From Pontederia crassipes (lineage: Eukaryota; Streptophyta; Magnoliopsida; Commelinales; Pontederiaceae): DNA of 64,000 bases. How positions within the stretch are numbered: the first letter of the stretch is position 1; every line of letters begins with the position of its first letter. The DNA is taken from NCBI GenBank assembly GCA_030549335.1, contig CM060198.1, forward strand, positions 49,627,353 to 49,691,352, in the 5' to 3' direction. Under the pieces are notes generated by a model that worked only from the letters and a program-made list of their open reading frames with translations, searched no databases and had not been told where the DNA came from. The translations under genes and the position numbers were made by a program. Of the stretch, positions 23,645 to 36,685 are shown in pieces.

Positions 23645-24542
23645 ACTGAGGGAGGTCACACAGTGGAGGATGGACGGAGTGACCATGAGAGAATGAATGC
23701 ATATACACCACATTTCCACACGATAGATACTAGGGACACTTTTTTATGTTAAAAAAATTGTGGAAATCTGAACTTTGTGTTCGGATGCTCCAATTTTTTG
23801 TTGTTGTTTCATTTGTAAGTCTCAACGTTTTTTTTTCAGCTATTTTGGACATTGTGAAATTTGGTCAGATTTATGACCAGACCAAGAAAGATGTACTTCA
23901 AAAGCCTTAGCTAGTAGCTAGATCGATAATAAACTAAACTGACGGCGAGCTTCTTTCGTCATGGAAAACAAAAATCGATAACACAATATTCAATGTCGAG
24001 CATTAATGATAAGCTTCTATGATTTCCACTGTGACGTTTTTTTTTCATTTTTTGGGTCGTTTGTCCTAAATCCTAATACCAATAATGGTAACGTGCCTTT
24101 TTCTTTGTTAAACCTGAATAAAGTAAGTGACGATTGACAAAAAAAAAATCATTTTAGAAGGAGCGACACAAGAACGTTACAGAAAAACCAACCACCATGA
24201 CCTACAATGCATCATATCCTCTCTTTTATGAAGTACAATTCACACGAATTTCAGCCATTTGAAGTACGTACCTTTTATATACAGCAATCTAAAGCGAAGA
24301 CAAAAACATTGCTGATTTGGTTCTCAAGGTCTGGAAGTTAGTTCCTATTTAGCAATGCTGACTTGGAGGAAAAAAAAAAAAGAATTCGCATGCAACTTTG
24401 TGGTTCTCACATAAAACAACCACAGAGTCTACTCAACTATTAATTTCTTCCTTGCCAGATATAATGCGCAAGACCAGAACATGCTCCTGGGATCCCATCG
24501 TTTCATCAGAAACACATTCTTCCGGGTCCCGAACCGAAGAAG
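23645..24542. other. Spacer between convergent LTI65-like and TFIIA genes
   Basis: Contains the 3' ends of both convergent genes. AT-rich, with several poly-T/A runs; nothing else recognised. Confidence 0.5.
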
Positions 24543-27500
24543 TTAGAAATCAAACTTCCCAGCGGCCTGCAACGCAAGTAAAGGAAACATCCATCAAATG
24601 TAATGTCAACAAGTTGAGCAATATATTACATGCAGCTTCATGTTGAATTTGAATGCCAAAGAGCTATTCTAAAGATGTTCTTAATTCATGAACAGATAAT
24701 TTGAAGTTTAATCAAAGCCATTATTGCCAGAGAAAACACTCAAAGAATCATATATTTAAATGCTACGAGTTCATCAAACCTAGAGCAAGTTAACCACGTT
24801 AAGCACAAAACTGTCTCTAACAAAATATGGTATTTCAGCAGCATGATTATATTACAAAACTAAGAAATGCTTTAGACAATTTGTAGTCATAAATAGTACA
24901 TGTTTGTGCTGACCTTACTAAAAAGAATCTCCCGACTGCCGAGATACATTATACAATTCTTCAGGTAACACTTCCATCTGCTCTTTGTTCGACTTACCTA
25001 AATAAAAAATATGGATAGGTTAAGAAAACCCTAACATTACTTCACATGAAATCTTTGTGAAAGAATTAAGCTAGAGCAATTACCTTCTCGTATTGAGCTA
25101 GAACTAAGTTCTGAGTATCCTCCTCCCCTTGCTGGAGCTCAACCGAGTCATCATCATCATCTTCATCTTCATCTTCAATAAGGGGAGGGCTCATCATCTT
25201 CTACTGCTTCCTTGGATGGTTCTGGTGTACCGATATAAGTAGTAGGAGATTGCAATTCAACCAAGGAAATGGGTATTGGAAATGAATTTAACACAAGCCC
25301 CTTTCCAAAGACCATCCGCCCTGAAAGAACCTCAGAGTAAAACTTCACCAAAAGTTTACCATGATCGCCAGGGCTGTTATAGTCTTCAATGGAAACTTCA
25401 TGAGATTGAATCAACTTCATATTCATCTGGAAATGACAATAATAAATAATAATAGTATGTGTAAAAGGGATTAATCAATTAAACACTCAAAGAAACGTTG
25501 GGCACATCATCGTATTCATCATGGAGTCCATCCTGCTGAGGAAGCAATTGACAAGCCTTTGCTTCTTCATTGGAGACGCTGCTGGAGTTTGTTATTTCTT
25601 GCTTTACCGATCTTATATAATTTTGAGTTTGATTTTCCATATTCTGAAATTGAAAGAAAGAACGACAAAATTTCAAATAGCAGTGAAATTGAACCCATAG
25701 TTAATTACATAGTGAATCAAATTGGATCCATTTGAAAAAAATCATAAGTAGCATGTTTCTGACAGGCTCAGTCCATAAGGATTAAATTTCTTGTATTAAA
25801 CAAGACTATTCTTCGGGTAGAGAAACATTTTGATGCTTATAAAAGTAAAGAGTGGAAGAGTTTACTTATTATATATAACCGGTTAAAAGTAAGCCTTGGT
25901 GTTGCAAAATGCAGGTTAACAGACTAGCTTCTTTCACATCTAAATCACAAGCAGGAAAGCTATTCACTATACATTCCTTGGGACTATCAGATTGATGCTA
26001 AACCTCAGGATGAAGTTTAGCTAAGGTACTACTTATCAAGTGTCAGAGAAGACCAAATAAAATAACAACAACAACAAAATCTTATCCCACTAGGTGGGGT
26101 CGGCTACATAGATCATACGACGTCATTCCGCTCAATATATTCATTAATCCATGTTCATGAGATTCGACAAAGTTTTACGCTGGCTGTCGGAGCCTAACAC
26201 AACCCTCCTCCTTTATCCGGACTTGGGACCGGCTATAAAACATAGGCGGAGTTTAGTAATCCGTGAACTTCCAGCAGCGTAAAAAAGAAGACCAAATAAA
26301 ATAAACTCCTAAAAATTCAGGGCAATGTAAAAAACTGCTACTGTTGATTACTTGGTTTGTATTTACAAGTAAATACACCTTTCATCCTTCATCTTTCCAA
26401 TTTATATGTTCACCGCTATGAAACAAATTCCAGCATTCTCTTGCAATCTATTTTTCGAATAGTTTAGTTTAGCAAAATATATCGTTATTTGATATTTATT
26501 TTCTCCAAATATCCTGTGGTGTTGTTGAACTTTATAATTTATATGCCTTTGGGACCCTTAGGAGCATTATTCATAAACATTACAAAGGTTTTCTGGTGAT
26601 TATTTATTCACTTCTTCAAAATATTATTCACTCAACTTTCAGAAGCAACTCCCCTTCAAAACTGAACTCAGTGCAAACTCAAAACTAAGCCTGGTTGTCT
26701 GTTTTGAAAAAGAAGTTGGATTGCCTTGTTAAATAGGACTCAGCTCAGCATCAGAATGCATTATCATATTGCCCATTATGATGACAAACCATCGATGCTT
26801 CATGTTCCACCACACCAACCTATGAACATCACTGATCACAACCATTGCTTTAAAGTTCAAACTTACAATCTTATCAGAGAATTAATTATGACAGGTTCTG
26901 GATTACACTCACAATGAAGGGCCTGTGAATAAAAACTGCTCTGAAGCATCAACGGAATTAGTAAATCTCCAAATCCTCATTAATCAGGATTTAGTTATAG
27001 CATAACAAAGCTTAAAGAATCAGTAATGTAATATTCTATGAAAGAAACACTGTGTACCTCTCGCACAAAAGCATCCAATGCGATATCACCACTTCCATCT
27101 TGCTGGGGCAAGTAACTCCTGGAAATTTCTTGAGAAGCATAGCCGTCCCTCTTACGCTTTCTAGAGAACATCATAGCGTCCTGTGGACCAAAATGAAATG
27201 TAACCATTAAAAGCTTGAGCCCTGTGGCATTTATATATGGAACTTATAACCAAATCTTTTCAGCAACAGTCATTTTCCTCATTTTTGTCACGAAAATGTG
27301 TGCCGAAAAGAATAAATGAATGGATTTTGTTCTTAAATCCAGATCAAGCTCTTGTTGAAAAGAGAACAAGAACCTTCAAATTTCCATAAGGTGAAATAGG
27401 AAACCTGATATATCAGTTTTCAAATAAAGAAGTACCAGAGTCACAGGAGGTTGGCGAGCTCCTCTGTCTCCCTCCCCACCTGCTTCGAAATAAGCTGAAA

Positions 27501-28482
27501 TATCACAAACAAAATAAAAAAAAAGAGTTTTCATCAAGGCACATTTATAACCTATATATACAGTAGAACAGCCGTAAATAGACATTTAGATCTGTCAAAA
27601 ACACCCACCCGCATTAGCATTCCGTCCCAGAGGCCTTTGTTTCATCCAAGTAGAAGGCGGTTGCTGCACCCATGATTTGATGCAACGCATCAAATATGCT
27701 CGTGTTTCACCATTAATGTTGCGATAAATAAATGCCAAGAGACGGAGTACAAATATATAGCATAAACTGCTAGTTCAAAGTCAAGAAAAGCAATAGTAGA
27801 TCAAAATACCGTGTGATGAATAGGCCTTCCGGATTTTTGTTTCATGTCATTTCTTATCGCAGATATCTTGGAGGGATCATAATAAGATTGCACGGTTGGC
27901 ACATTATCAACCAACTGATCAACAACTCCAGGCAGCGGAGTCTGCCCCGGCAAGAGAGTTTCCGGCAATGGAGTCGGCAACGGGGTCTATCACATGAAAT
28001 ACATATACGCATCAGAATCAAAAGAAAAATAAGGAAACAACGCATCAACAAGAAGCAAGAACCCACGGGCGGAAACAGCATTTCCGCAGTCAGCTCGGAC
28101 TCCTCGACCGGACCCTCACATGGAACATTCAGATCGAGTATCCCAATGGTCGGTCCGGCGAATAATTTGTCGCAGATATGCTTGATCGTTCCATCGACGT
28201 TCCCAGACTGCACCATCTTCGCCTCCCACAGCTGCACCCATTACAGAACACACACCAGCCACACAAGTGTCGAAAAGTTACCAAGAATCCGGACATCGAA
28301 ACGATTTGCAAGTATGAACGGCAATTAAAGAAGAAGGAATCATAAGGAGGAGAGAAAATTACCGCCTGAAGCTCGTCGAGGACACCCTCGCCGGCGCCGG
28401 AGGCTATGAACTTTTCCCGGACCTTGTCAATGACGTCTTCCACGACGTGGACGTAGACGGCGGAGACGTCGCTACTCTCCAT
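24543..28482 (-). CDS. TFIIA large (alpha/beta) subunit, with a probable 1-base frameshift
   Basis: TFIIA stabilises TBP on the TATA box in the RNA polymerase II pre-initiation complex. Ten exons can be traced on the minus strand: 28482-28363, 28231-28067, 27986-27810, 27663-27609, 27494-27436, 27180-27058, 25643-25497, 25426-25084, 24997-24914, 24566-24543; all introns are GT-AG. The N-terminal helix bundle starts MESSDVSAVYVHVVEDVIDK; the linker has DLNVP, MLFPP|TPLPTPLPETLLPG and KRKRDGY with PQQDG; the C-terminus has an acidic run, then VSRTKSRWKC and ILFSK|AAGKFDF, the TBP/DNA-contacting beta barrel. Exon 8 enters in one frame and leaves in another: an extra C near 25182-25190 (CCCTCCCC) would give a stop right after DDEPSPY. 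A short alternative exon 8 starting after GCAGTAG near 25195 would skip the shift. Without the extra base the product is about 431 residues. Confidence 0.85.
26066..26285 (-). mobile_element. SINE-like retroposon in TFIIA intron 6
   Basis: The minus strand ends GACCCCACCTAGTGGGATAA followed by TTGTTGTTGTTATT, the 3' end and tail style of the Au-SINE type common in plants; upstream is GGTCCCAAGTCCGGATAAAG. A perfect 19-base duplication AGAAGACCAAATAAAATAA flanks it (26047-26065 and 26286-26304), the mark of LINE-driven retroposition. It lies in the same orientation as TFIIA, well away from splice sites. Confidence 0.88.
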
Positions 28483-29496
28483 ACCCGGATGTAGACGGCG
28501 GAGAGGTCCCGAATCGGAGGCGATCGAAGGAAAATCACATGGAACGAGTGCGCACGGGGTTTAATGAGGTCGGAGAGCGGAGCAGAGAAACAGAGAGATG
28601 GAGGCGGACGCGAGATATGTATCAATTATTTTATTTAAAATTCTCTAAGACTTATCAGTTTGGTTATGACTGACTTCATAGATTACCAGTTAATTTCGTT
28701 TGGCTACTATAATTTTAATTACACAGATAATATTAATTACCACACCATTAATAATCAAGATAGCAAGGATATGACTTTCGACAAGCATTTTGACAAAAAT
28801 CATTCAATCAAAAATTTTAATTTTAAATATTTTATTAATAAATAAATATCATTAAGGGGAAGCATATAAATACGTATGCGTTCCCACGCGGGACAAACAA
28901 AACACTTTATTAAAGAATTTAGTGGCGATTCAATAGACAGCTCAACGCGCGATTCACCCCTTCCCCACCCCCTCACCACACATGCGCGGTTCACCCGACG
29001 GTGACGACCTCACCCATCATTGCACCGAGGCCCCTTGCCCCTCGTGCCGTTGCTGCCCTCCTCGCCCATCATCACCGCACCAATGTTGACCTTGCTCACC
29101 ACAACCTCATCTCTCGCACGACTTCAGTCATCGTCGTAACCTCCTTCGATGTCATTCACCATCGATCTCATCTTTCACATTACCACACCATCCCCTAACC
29201 TCATTCACCATTGATCTCCCGCATCCTCGCCATAAATGAGGCTCTCGCACATTCTCGTTGTCCATTGACTTGGTCATTTTGCGCTCTACCTCATCGTCGA
29301 TCTCCCTAGCTCGAAACTTTCTTAGCTATATGCATTTTGTGTGCCCTAGGAGAGAAGCTCACACACTACCCATTCGATGAACGCAGACGTGAGTAAGGAC
29401 ACGACGATGACGGAGAGGAAGCTCAAGGGTAGCGACGATGGGCGAGAGTCATGATGTCGGGCAAGGTCCGAGGGCGGGTGAGGTCCGACGATAGCT
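28483..29496. other. TFIIA upstream region
   Basis: 28483-28620 is the probable TFIIA promoter/leader. 28630-28870 is AT-rich. 28900-29490 is a low-complexity C/T-A rich stretch with repeated CACC, CATCGAT and CTCGCC phrases; open frames here are compositional and no gene is claimed. Confidence 0.45.
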
Positions 29497-29501
29497 GTCA
29501 T

Positions 29502-32218
29502 TATAACACCCTCAAAATCTGACCCCAATTTAAAGACCAAATTTAGGTGGCGCTATTTTTTTCTCATTCTTCTTAACCTAATTACATATATCATCGTAGC
29601 ACAAACATAATACAATAGACATATTTAGCATAGGTATTTGAGTAAATAGGATCGTCTAATTTCTATAAAAATTATCACTAAAATACTCCTAGAAGGTGAT
29701 AGGACTAAGTGCAGCGAAATATATAACAACGGAAGACTTCATAAGCTAATAAATTCTAAGATACATAACTAGCTCATGGACCACATATACTCTAACATGA
29801 GGACCCATCATAGGATTCAGAATACATAAATGAGTTCACATAATAGTTCATGACACAAGGCCCATAGGCCATACATACTTGTCTTGCTAAAGAGTTCATC
29901 ATCATTATAAAAGATAATAATAGATAACTTGGGTCGTGGCCTGACCAACTAGAGTGCAATCTCGTCGTCCTGTACAGATTCATGGGATGCAGGAGATTTC
30001 TCCCGTTAAAGTATGTTGAGGCACATGCATGCTATAATTTTATCACATAATTTCTACATGACATGACATATGCATTGCATCATACTAAAAACATAGAACA
30101 TATGCATGTTATGAGTTACATATTTACGTGACATATGAATAATCATCATGATAATAAGATAATCATATAACATCATAACTATTATGCTAATACATATCAC
30201 GAACTTACCTTCCTCATAACATCTTCATTCATAACATGACAAGACAAGAGGACATACTTTAGCATCACTTTAACTACTTTCATTATCATCATTAAACAAT
30301 ATGTTCATTTATCTTGCTTAGTATTTATTATCTTCATTCATAACATCATATGGCAATGGAACATTCAATAGCATCTCTTTAGGTCATATAACATCGTCAT
30401 CTTCATCTTTATATTCCAAGTCATATAATCATAGTCATGTCATATGATCATGTCATCTTTTCGTCTTTCATTTTTAATTAGATAGCTTCTTATCTTAGTA
30501 ATTGAAAATACCATGTTGATTCGCAGGACTTGACTAGGTAGGTTGGGATTCCATCGTCCCAAGAAAACTCCCACCCTATGAGTGTAGGTCGTTTCCCTAG
30601 AAATGAGTCACTTAAGCTAGAGAGTGACGACATCAATTCCCCTCCACGACTACAGCAAGATACCTTCAGTTCAATCAATTTTTTAATTACATTTATCAAT
30701 ACATATAAGCATTCAATACATGTTGCATATTTTAATACTATTTAAGGTCATTCAGGCGTCGAAAAATTTCTAAGTGTAAATACAACAATACACAGGCTCT
30801 AGGCATTGGTCACGACCGTGCCGCCCCCTTGGGAATTTTTGTGAAGTTCCCCTTCATGGTTAGGTCGCATTGGTTACAGCCGTGCCGCTCCTATGGAACA
30901 GTCGTGCCCTTAGTCCAGTTGATCGACTCGATGACCAATTTGAACGATGTCATTTTGCCTCCGGAGCGATCAAACCCCCGACGATCAATCTATCATCCGA
31001 TTTAAACAGAATGTCATGGGCGTGCTTTCCGTGATGGTCACGATCGTGCCGTGTTGGATCACGACCGTGCCGAACCTTGAAGTCATGGAATAACTGGGAT
31101 GACGATCGTGCACACAAGATCACAATGTGGCTTCACTATGGGTCACAGCCTTGCCATGTTGTGTCACGGTCATGTTGTTGCCATGAGGTCGTTTCACACC
31201 CAAAGGAACAGACGTGGTTTCTTAGGGTCATGGCCGTGCTTTGGGCGTCACGGTCGTGCCTATACCGAGTTTCCTTTGTTTTCATCCCATTTTCTCTCAT
31301 TTACACTCATATAAGCAACTTTAAAAGATATAAACGTAGAAAATGTGCATTTGCACTATCCATCTAAGATTAGCAAGAATAGTAAACTCAACATCATAAG
31401 AACATCACATTTAGAAGATGCAATGCAATTTCATGCTTAATGATCACATTTAGGCTCAAGAGCTATTAAACCCAACATGGAGATTTCTACCATGACATAG
31501 AGCTTTTATTTCACTAATTATGTTATCAATAAAACAGTAATCATGCTAGGAACATAGAACAATGAGGAGACATCATGTGCATTCCCTAATCTCATCTTCT
31601 AGAAAATCTAGTTTGGCCTTCAAAATCATTAATCCAATTATTAAGAATCATTAAGGGGTGAGTAGAGATTTCGATCCCCTCAACATATTTTTAGAGTTTA
31701 AGTTTAAAATCCTAAGCCTAATTCATTCTTTCTCTCTTCTTCCTCTTCTTGCTATGGCTATCCTCTCCTTTCTCACTGAAATGGCAGCATCTTCCCCTTC
31801 TTCTTCTCTTGCTAAAGCCGCCAGCCCCACCCTTCCTGCTCGTGAGTGGAGAGGGAGTAATAGAAAGAGAGGGGAAGTGGGGGAGGAAGGGTAGCTAGCT
31901 GGAGCTTCCTTCCCCTTTTCCTGCCGGCTGGGTGTGGGAGAAAGGAGATGAGAGGAATGAGGTAAAGGGGAGGGTGCTGGGGTTTGGATTTTGGAGAGAA
32001 AAAGGTTAAGGATTAAAGAATGGTTTGTTTCTTATCTGATTCTAATTTGTCCTTTCAACCTCTCTATCTTCAAGGGTAAGATAAGTCCACTTTTAGACTC
32101 TTCCACCATAAGACTAAAACACCCATATCACATGTTCAAATTGCTCTCAATATGCACTTACTTTTGAGACTAATTTAATCATTTAATTAATTAAATTTAT
32201 TTTTTTGAGAATATTATA
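29502..32218. mobile_element. Probable 2.7-kb solo LTR
   Basis: The ends are inverted: TATAACACCCTCAAAAT at the left, and the right end in reverse reads TATAATATTCTCAAAAA. Both look like TGTAACACCCTC/GAGGGTGTTACA ends altered by C-to-T or G-to-A changes. Flanks GTCAT (29497-29501) and ATCAT (32219-32223) match at 4 of 5 bases. The interior has no coding region. Length and end type fit a Tekay/Del-like Ty3/gypsy LTR left after LTR-LTR recombination. Boundaries rest on inverted ends and an imperfect duplication only. Confidence 0.55.
30800..31265. repeat. Cluster of GTCACGACCGTGCC words
   Basis: About ten variants of GGTCACGACCGTGCCG and its reverse-like form GTCACGGTCGTGCC occur between 30805 and 31262. 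The core CACGACCGTG is nearly palindromic. Spacing is irregular. It sits in the middle of the presumed solo LTR. Confidence 0.75.
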
Positions 32219-32223
32219 ATCAT

Positions 32224-34834
32224 CCATCCACGCCCTAGAGTTGAGAGTGTCGAAGGTGAGTGAACCGTCCAGTGCTATTGCACTGCATGCTAAACCGCTT
32301 TGTTGAACCACGCATTTATGCAGGCCATCAATCTCTCATCGGATGGCGTAGATAGGAGCGCCCACACCTCATTAAATCCTTTATTAAATTAAGCAAATTT
32401 TCTAATTATTCCTGCTTGAATGAATATTAAATAAATACCTGCAAAAAAATGGGACGGTTTAGGAGAAGGGGGCACGTTAAAGTATTTCAATTTATTTTGA
32501 AAGGGGCGACATACAAAACAAAACTATAAAATTTTGAATTTTTTAATTATATTAAATTACAAAAGGGAAAAATAGGCTAGTCCGGATTTGCTTTACGAAT
32601 TAAAACCATTTTTATTATTTTATTTCTTTTATTTACTATTTTTCATGATCGTGCAGTACTTCATCTTTCGAATTGAATTATGAGATTGGTCGTTTACATG
32701 ATAACAATAAGGCGGACATGTACACTCTCATTTATCTAGAGAACATTTCATCCGTTTTTCACAGTAACAAAATTGTTAATTTTGTTTTGTCGTAAAGAAT
32801 GAAATATATCAAATATCTTTATTGGGAGACAAATTTATATCAAATTGTATTTCACGAAAATCAAATATTTCTTGCTCATTTATCTAAAAAATTTATATTG
32901 GGAGATACATTTATTGAATGGATTAGATTAATTATTTTTTAAATATAAACTATAAGCATTAGATAAATATATGTATTTAATGTATATACTAGGTAGGTTC
33001 ATATTACCTATGTTAAACTTCGTTGAATTTGATATCAATGATAGATATAAAAGTGAAGGAAATCAGAATTTTAAATAAAAATGAGATCATAGATCGTCGA
33101 TATCAAATCCAATGATGTTTAAAATGAGTAATATGATCCTACCTACTTAAATAGGTAGTATATTCATTAAAATTTACAAATTTGGTGAATTTTTCTGTTA
33201 AAATTGCATTCAAACATTGTGTTGATTTTCTAAATTCACCACTTCAATGAAACTGAATTCATTCCCTTTCACACCCTCCATCCAGGAGCTTCACAATTCT
33301 TTTACACACACAACTAGAAATTTTCTTTTTAAAAAATAAAATATAAAAAACAAGCAAAAATATGACATAAATCCAATGGATTAATGAAGGCCCAATCATA
33401 ATGGAGAGAGTCCAGAAAGAAATATGGGCCGAGAACTATTTTCAAACGTATAAACAAAACAAGTCTCTAGGCCATTTTGGGTAGAGTGGGTGTACCTCCT
33501 CCTCTCTTAACTAGAGGTCTTGAGTTTAAATTTTTATGAATGTAAAAAATTTTTATTGAGAGTTTTATCTATCATTGTTAGACACACAATGCGGGTAATT
33601 TTATCGGATTAGTTAGACTCGATAGTGGATCGATCTTTCTCATCTATCATTGTTAGGCACACGATTTAAAATAACCTTATCGAATTAGTTGAACTCGATG
33701 ATGAACAGATCTTCAACACATGGCATATATGCATTAATTTGCGCAAGTCAGATCGTCAGCACCGTCTTATAGATATATGTACACAGCTGTTGAAATCGAT
33801 AGTCATTTTCTATTAAGTCAGATTATTTATAAGTTCCAATTGTAAAAATCCGGAGCAAGTTTCGATCTGACTATATATATTATATGTTTTATTAATTGGA
33901 ATTTTTATATTTTAATATAGTTCTTAAATGCACATTATTTTATAGTAGCATATATGTTATTTATTAAAATAATTATTTTGATATATCATATTATTGATTT
34001 TTAAAATATTATTTTAAATTATTTATTAAATAAATAATTTAGATGTCCCAGTCCGTATCGACATCCATTTTTCAAAACTCACTGAAAAGTAAGACGGCGT
34101 TATCCCAATTTCGAACACGATTTAGCGCTAATTAATTAATTGTCAAAACATGATCAGATCTACATAGATGTAAAAACAATATTAGATCATTCTTGATTAG
34201 CACTGTGGCAGACATTATCAGAATAAGCGTTTAGTTTGATGTTTTCATCCAAACGCCATCGAATAATCTCAAATAAATTCAAGTGATAGTGAGGGATAAA
34301 ACTGATACTAAAATAAATAAATATTCTCTGAAAACAATAATTTTGAGAGTAAAAAAAAATTCCTACTAAAAGCAAGAATATCTGTATTCCATACTCTCTT
34401 TTTAAAAAAAAAAATTAATAATTCATTAGAATAAAGAAAGTTAATTCTACCAAAAAGTAAACAAACCAAACAGCTCTTTATTAATTTTTTTTGATTGAGC
34501 CACCGCTCCCCACCCTCCCCCCGCCACAAAAAGAAAACACCCCCCGTCAGTTTCCTCTCCATTTTTTCGATATTTGGTCATCAATCCCCAGCCTCACTGC
34601 TGGTCGACGACATCGACGCCTCACCGCTAGCAGACGACCACCAACTAGCAAACATGTGCTCCATTTTTTCGATCTCCTAGTAATTTGTTTTGGTTCAAAA
34701 CTTTTTTTTATTCCTTTGTCCTCTGACGATCTACAACTCTCGTCGTTCGAATCTCTATGGCAAGTCGATTATTCGTGAGCTGGTGCTGTTCTTTCATATC
34801 AGTTTTTCAATTTTTATAATCTAAACTTCTTATT
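32224..34834. other. AT-rich intergenic region with small inverted and direct repeats
   Basis: No gene seen. A foldback element at 32976-33169 is listed separately. A direct duplication of about 65 bases (CTATCATTGTTAG(A/G)CACAC...) lies at 33570-33640 and 33640-33710. 34495-34680 is C-rich, short open frames only. Confidence 0.5.
32976..33169. mobile_element. Small foldback MITE-like element
   Basis: Left arm 32976-33043 and right arm 33093-33169 are inverted copies: AGGTAGGTTCATATTACC then TTGAATTTGATATCAATGAT on the left; the reverse of the right arm gives AGGTAGGATCATATTACTC then TTGGATTTGATATCGACGAT. The loop is about 50 bases. Target duplication not resolved. Confidence 0.65.
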
Positions 34835-34862
34835 TTTTTAAAAAAAGGTAATTTTATTAGTA

Positions 34863-35930
34863 TTAAGTAATTACTCCAATGGAGTTCGAGTATAAAAATT
34901 GGGCAAGACAAGGAGGTAGTCTATTCGGCCAAAAGTTGTCGTTGTGATGTTGGCGACCAAAATGCGCAAGGTAATCTGTCACTTGATTGGCACTTCGATT
35001 ACGATGCGATACAACAATAAGGTTGACAGCTGTGATGACCATCCGAATGACATGGGCAGCTCTGGTTTTGATTGATGATCCTGACAAAGGACTCTGAATC
35101 CGAATAGTTTTGAACGTGGGAGAGTCCAGCCTCTCTACACTTTTTGATGCCGGCAAGAATGGCGCGGGTTTCGATTTCCAATACTAAGTCTGTCAGTAAG
35201 TTGGTGGAACCTGCAAAAATAAAAGAGTCATCGTAAGAGATGGTTAAGTAGCCAATACCCCCTACCCCAGCCGGTTTGAGAGAACCATTTGAACTAAAAA
35301 TAATCAAGTGTCAAGTGGGGGCTCCCACCTGATCTACTGCGTAGGTGTTAGCATAATCATGAAAGACAAAGCCTTTTCCCAGGCCGAGTCCACAGTAGCA
35401 CGGCGTGATCTGAAATGCACCTCATTTTGAAGATTCCAAAGCTCCCAAGGCAGTGGGCAAAAAGGGATAGAAAGAATTTTTTAGACTATTGATTCAAGTG
35501 GGCTACCTCGTGTATCCAAGAATCGAGGTGCCAGGTAGAGCGGTTTTGAAATGAGATTTCTAACTTGTTTTCAAAGGTATTCCAAAGTTGTTGCCCTCTA
35601 GAACATTGAAAGAAAATATGCGCATTTGTTTCCAATTGGAGACCGCAGAGGAAGCAAACTGGATCAATGGTATTGTCAAATAAAAGAATGATGTCATGTG
35701 TGGGCACTTTAGTATGTAAGAGTTTCTAAAGGAAGATATGTAGTTTGGGTGGAGCCGAAATCTTCCAAACCATATGCCACGGCAGCCCTCTAGCAGAATT
35801 TGGCGGCATAGAGTGGCAACTAACATAATAATATACTGACTTAGCATTTGCACATCCATATGTATCATTCACCCATACCAACACATCATGGTAGAAGAAG
35901 AAAGATAAATGTGTTTTATCCGAGAACATA
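34863..35930 (-). pseudogene. LINE-B zinc-binding region and RNase H domain
   Basis: 35486-35929 reads LPWHMVWKISAPPKLHIFL and, in another frame, FLCGLQLETNAHIFFQCSRGQQLW, the zf-RVT region with C..C....H....C. 34863-35307 reads an RNase H-like domain (RVT_3 type): SSNGSLKPAGVGGIGY, where the family has D before G, then LEIETRAILAGIKKC, SDSESFVRIIN and, after a frame change, HRNRSANQVTDYLAHFG. The first catalytic aspartate appears as asparagine (SSNGS for the usual DGS). Confidence 0.8.
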
Positions 35931-36685
35931 AATCTGGGTCAAAGGTGGTTGAGAGGAGGGAACAGTTCCAAGAACCATCAGTGATGAAGTGGTTAATCGT
36001 GAGGTTGTCAAGTCATGTCTCCATATTGATATAAGTGGGTGTACGTATGAGTGACATGGTAAAGATCCAAGGATCTAGAAGGATGGATGTTGAGTTCCAT
36101 GTACCAATGTTTTTTATAAATCTGGATCTGAGAGTGTTAATGGAATTTAGGATTATTTGTCAGGAATTCATGATATGGGCTCACGGCATATCCTCTCAGA
36201 GCCTGAGAAGTCCATATTTTTCTTGAATGAGATCGATCCATAGGTTGGGACGTTTGTTTCGTAAATTTGTATGCGTCTCGCCACAAGGGAGTGATGAATA
36301 TCCAAAAAGTTATGGATACCAAATCCCTTGTGGTGGCGGGGAAGTTGGACTGGACGAGCTGATGAGGTGGGCACCCCGACTACTCCTGTCGAGATCCCAC
36401 AAGAAAGAGCGCGAGATTCGCTCAATGGAAGTGATGGTGTTTCTAGAGAGATTAGTTACACTGAGCGAGTGGATGAGAATAGAAGCGAGTGTAGTTTTAA
36501 TAAGTGTGGTACAGTTTAGAATCGCCCTCCGCCATCCATCGAGGCGAGAGGAATTTTTTTTATGATTGGGTTATGTTCTCTACTGGGGATATGCTTTGGT
36601 GAGATAGGAATGCCTAGGTATTAAAAAGGGAAAGAACCAATTTTGAAGTTTAAGATGGATCTAAGCTGTTGTCGGTGGCGGGTGC

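Noticed and set aside
28854-29540. Possible small genes in the C-rich stretch upstream of TFIIA
   Set aside because: Short, repetitive, different frames overlap, no start context or splice pattern.
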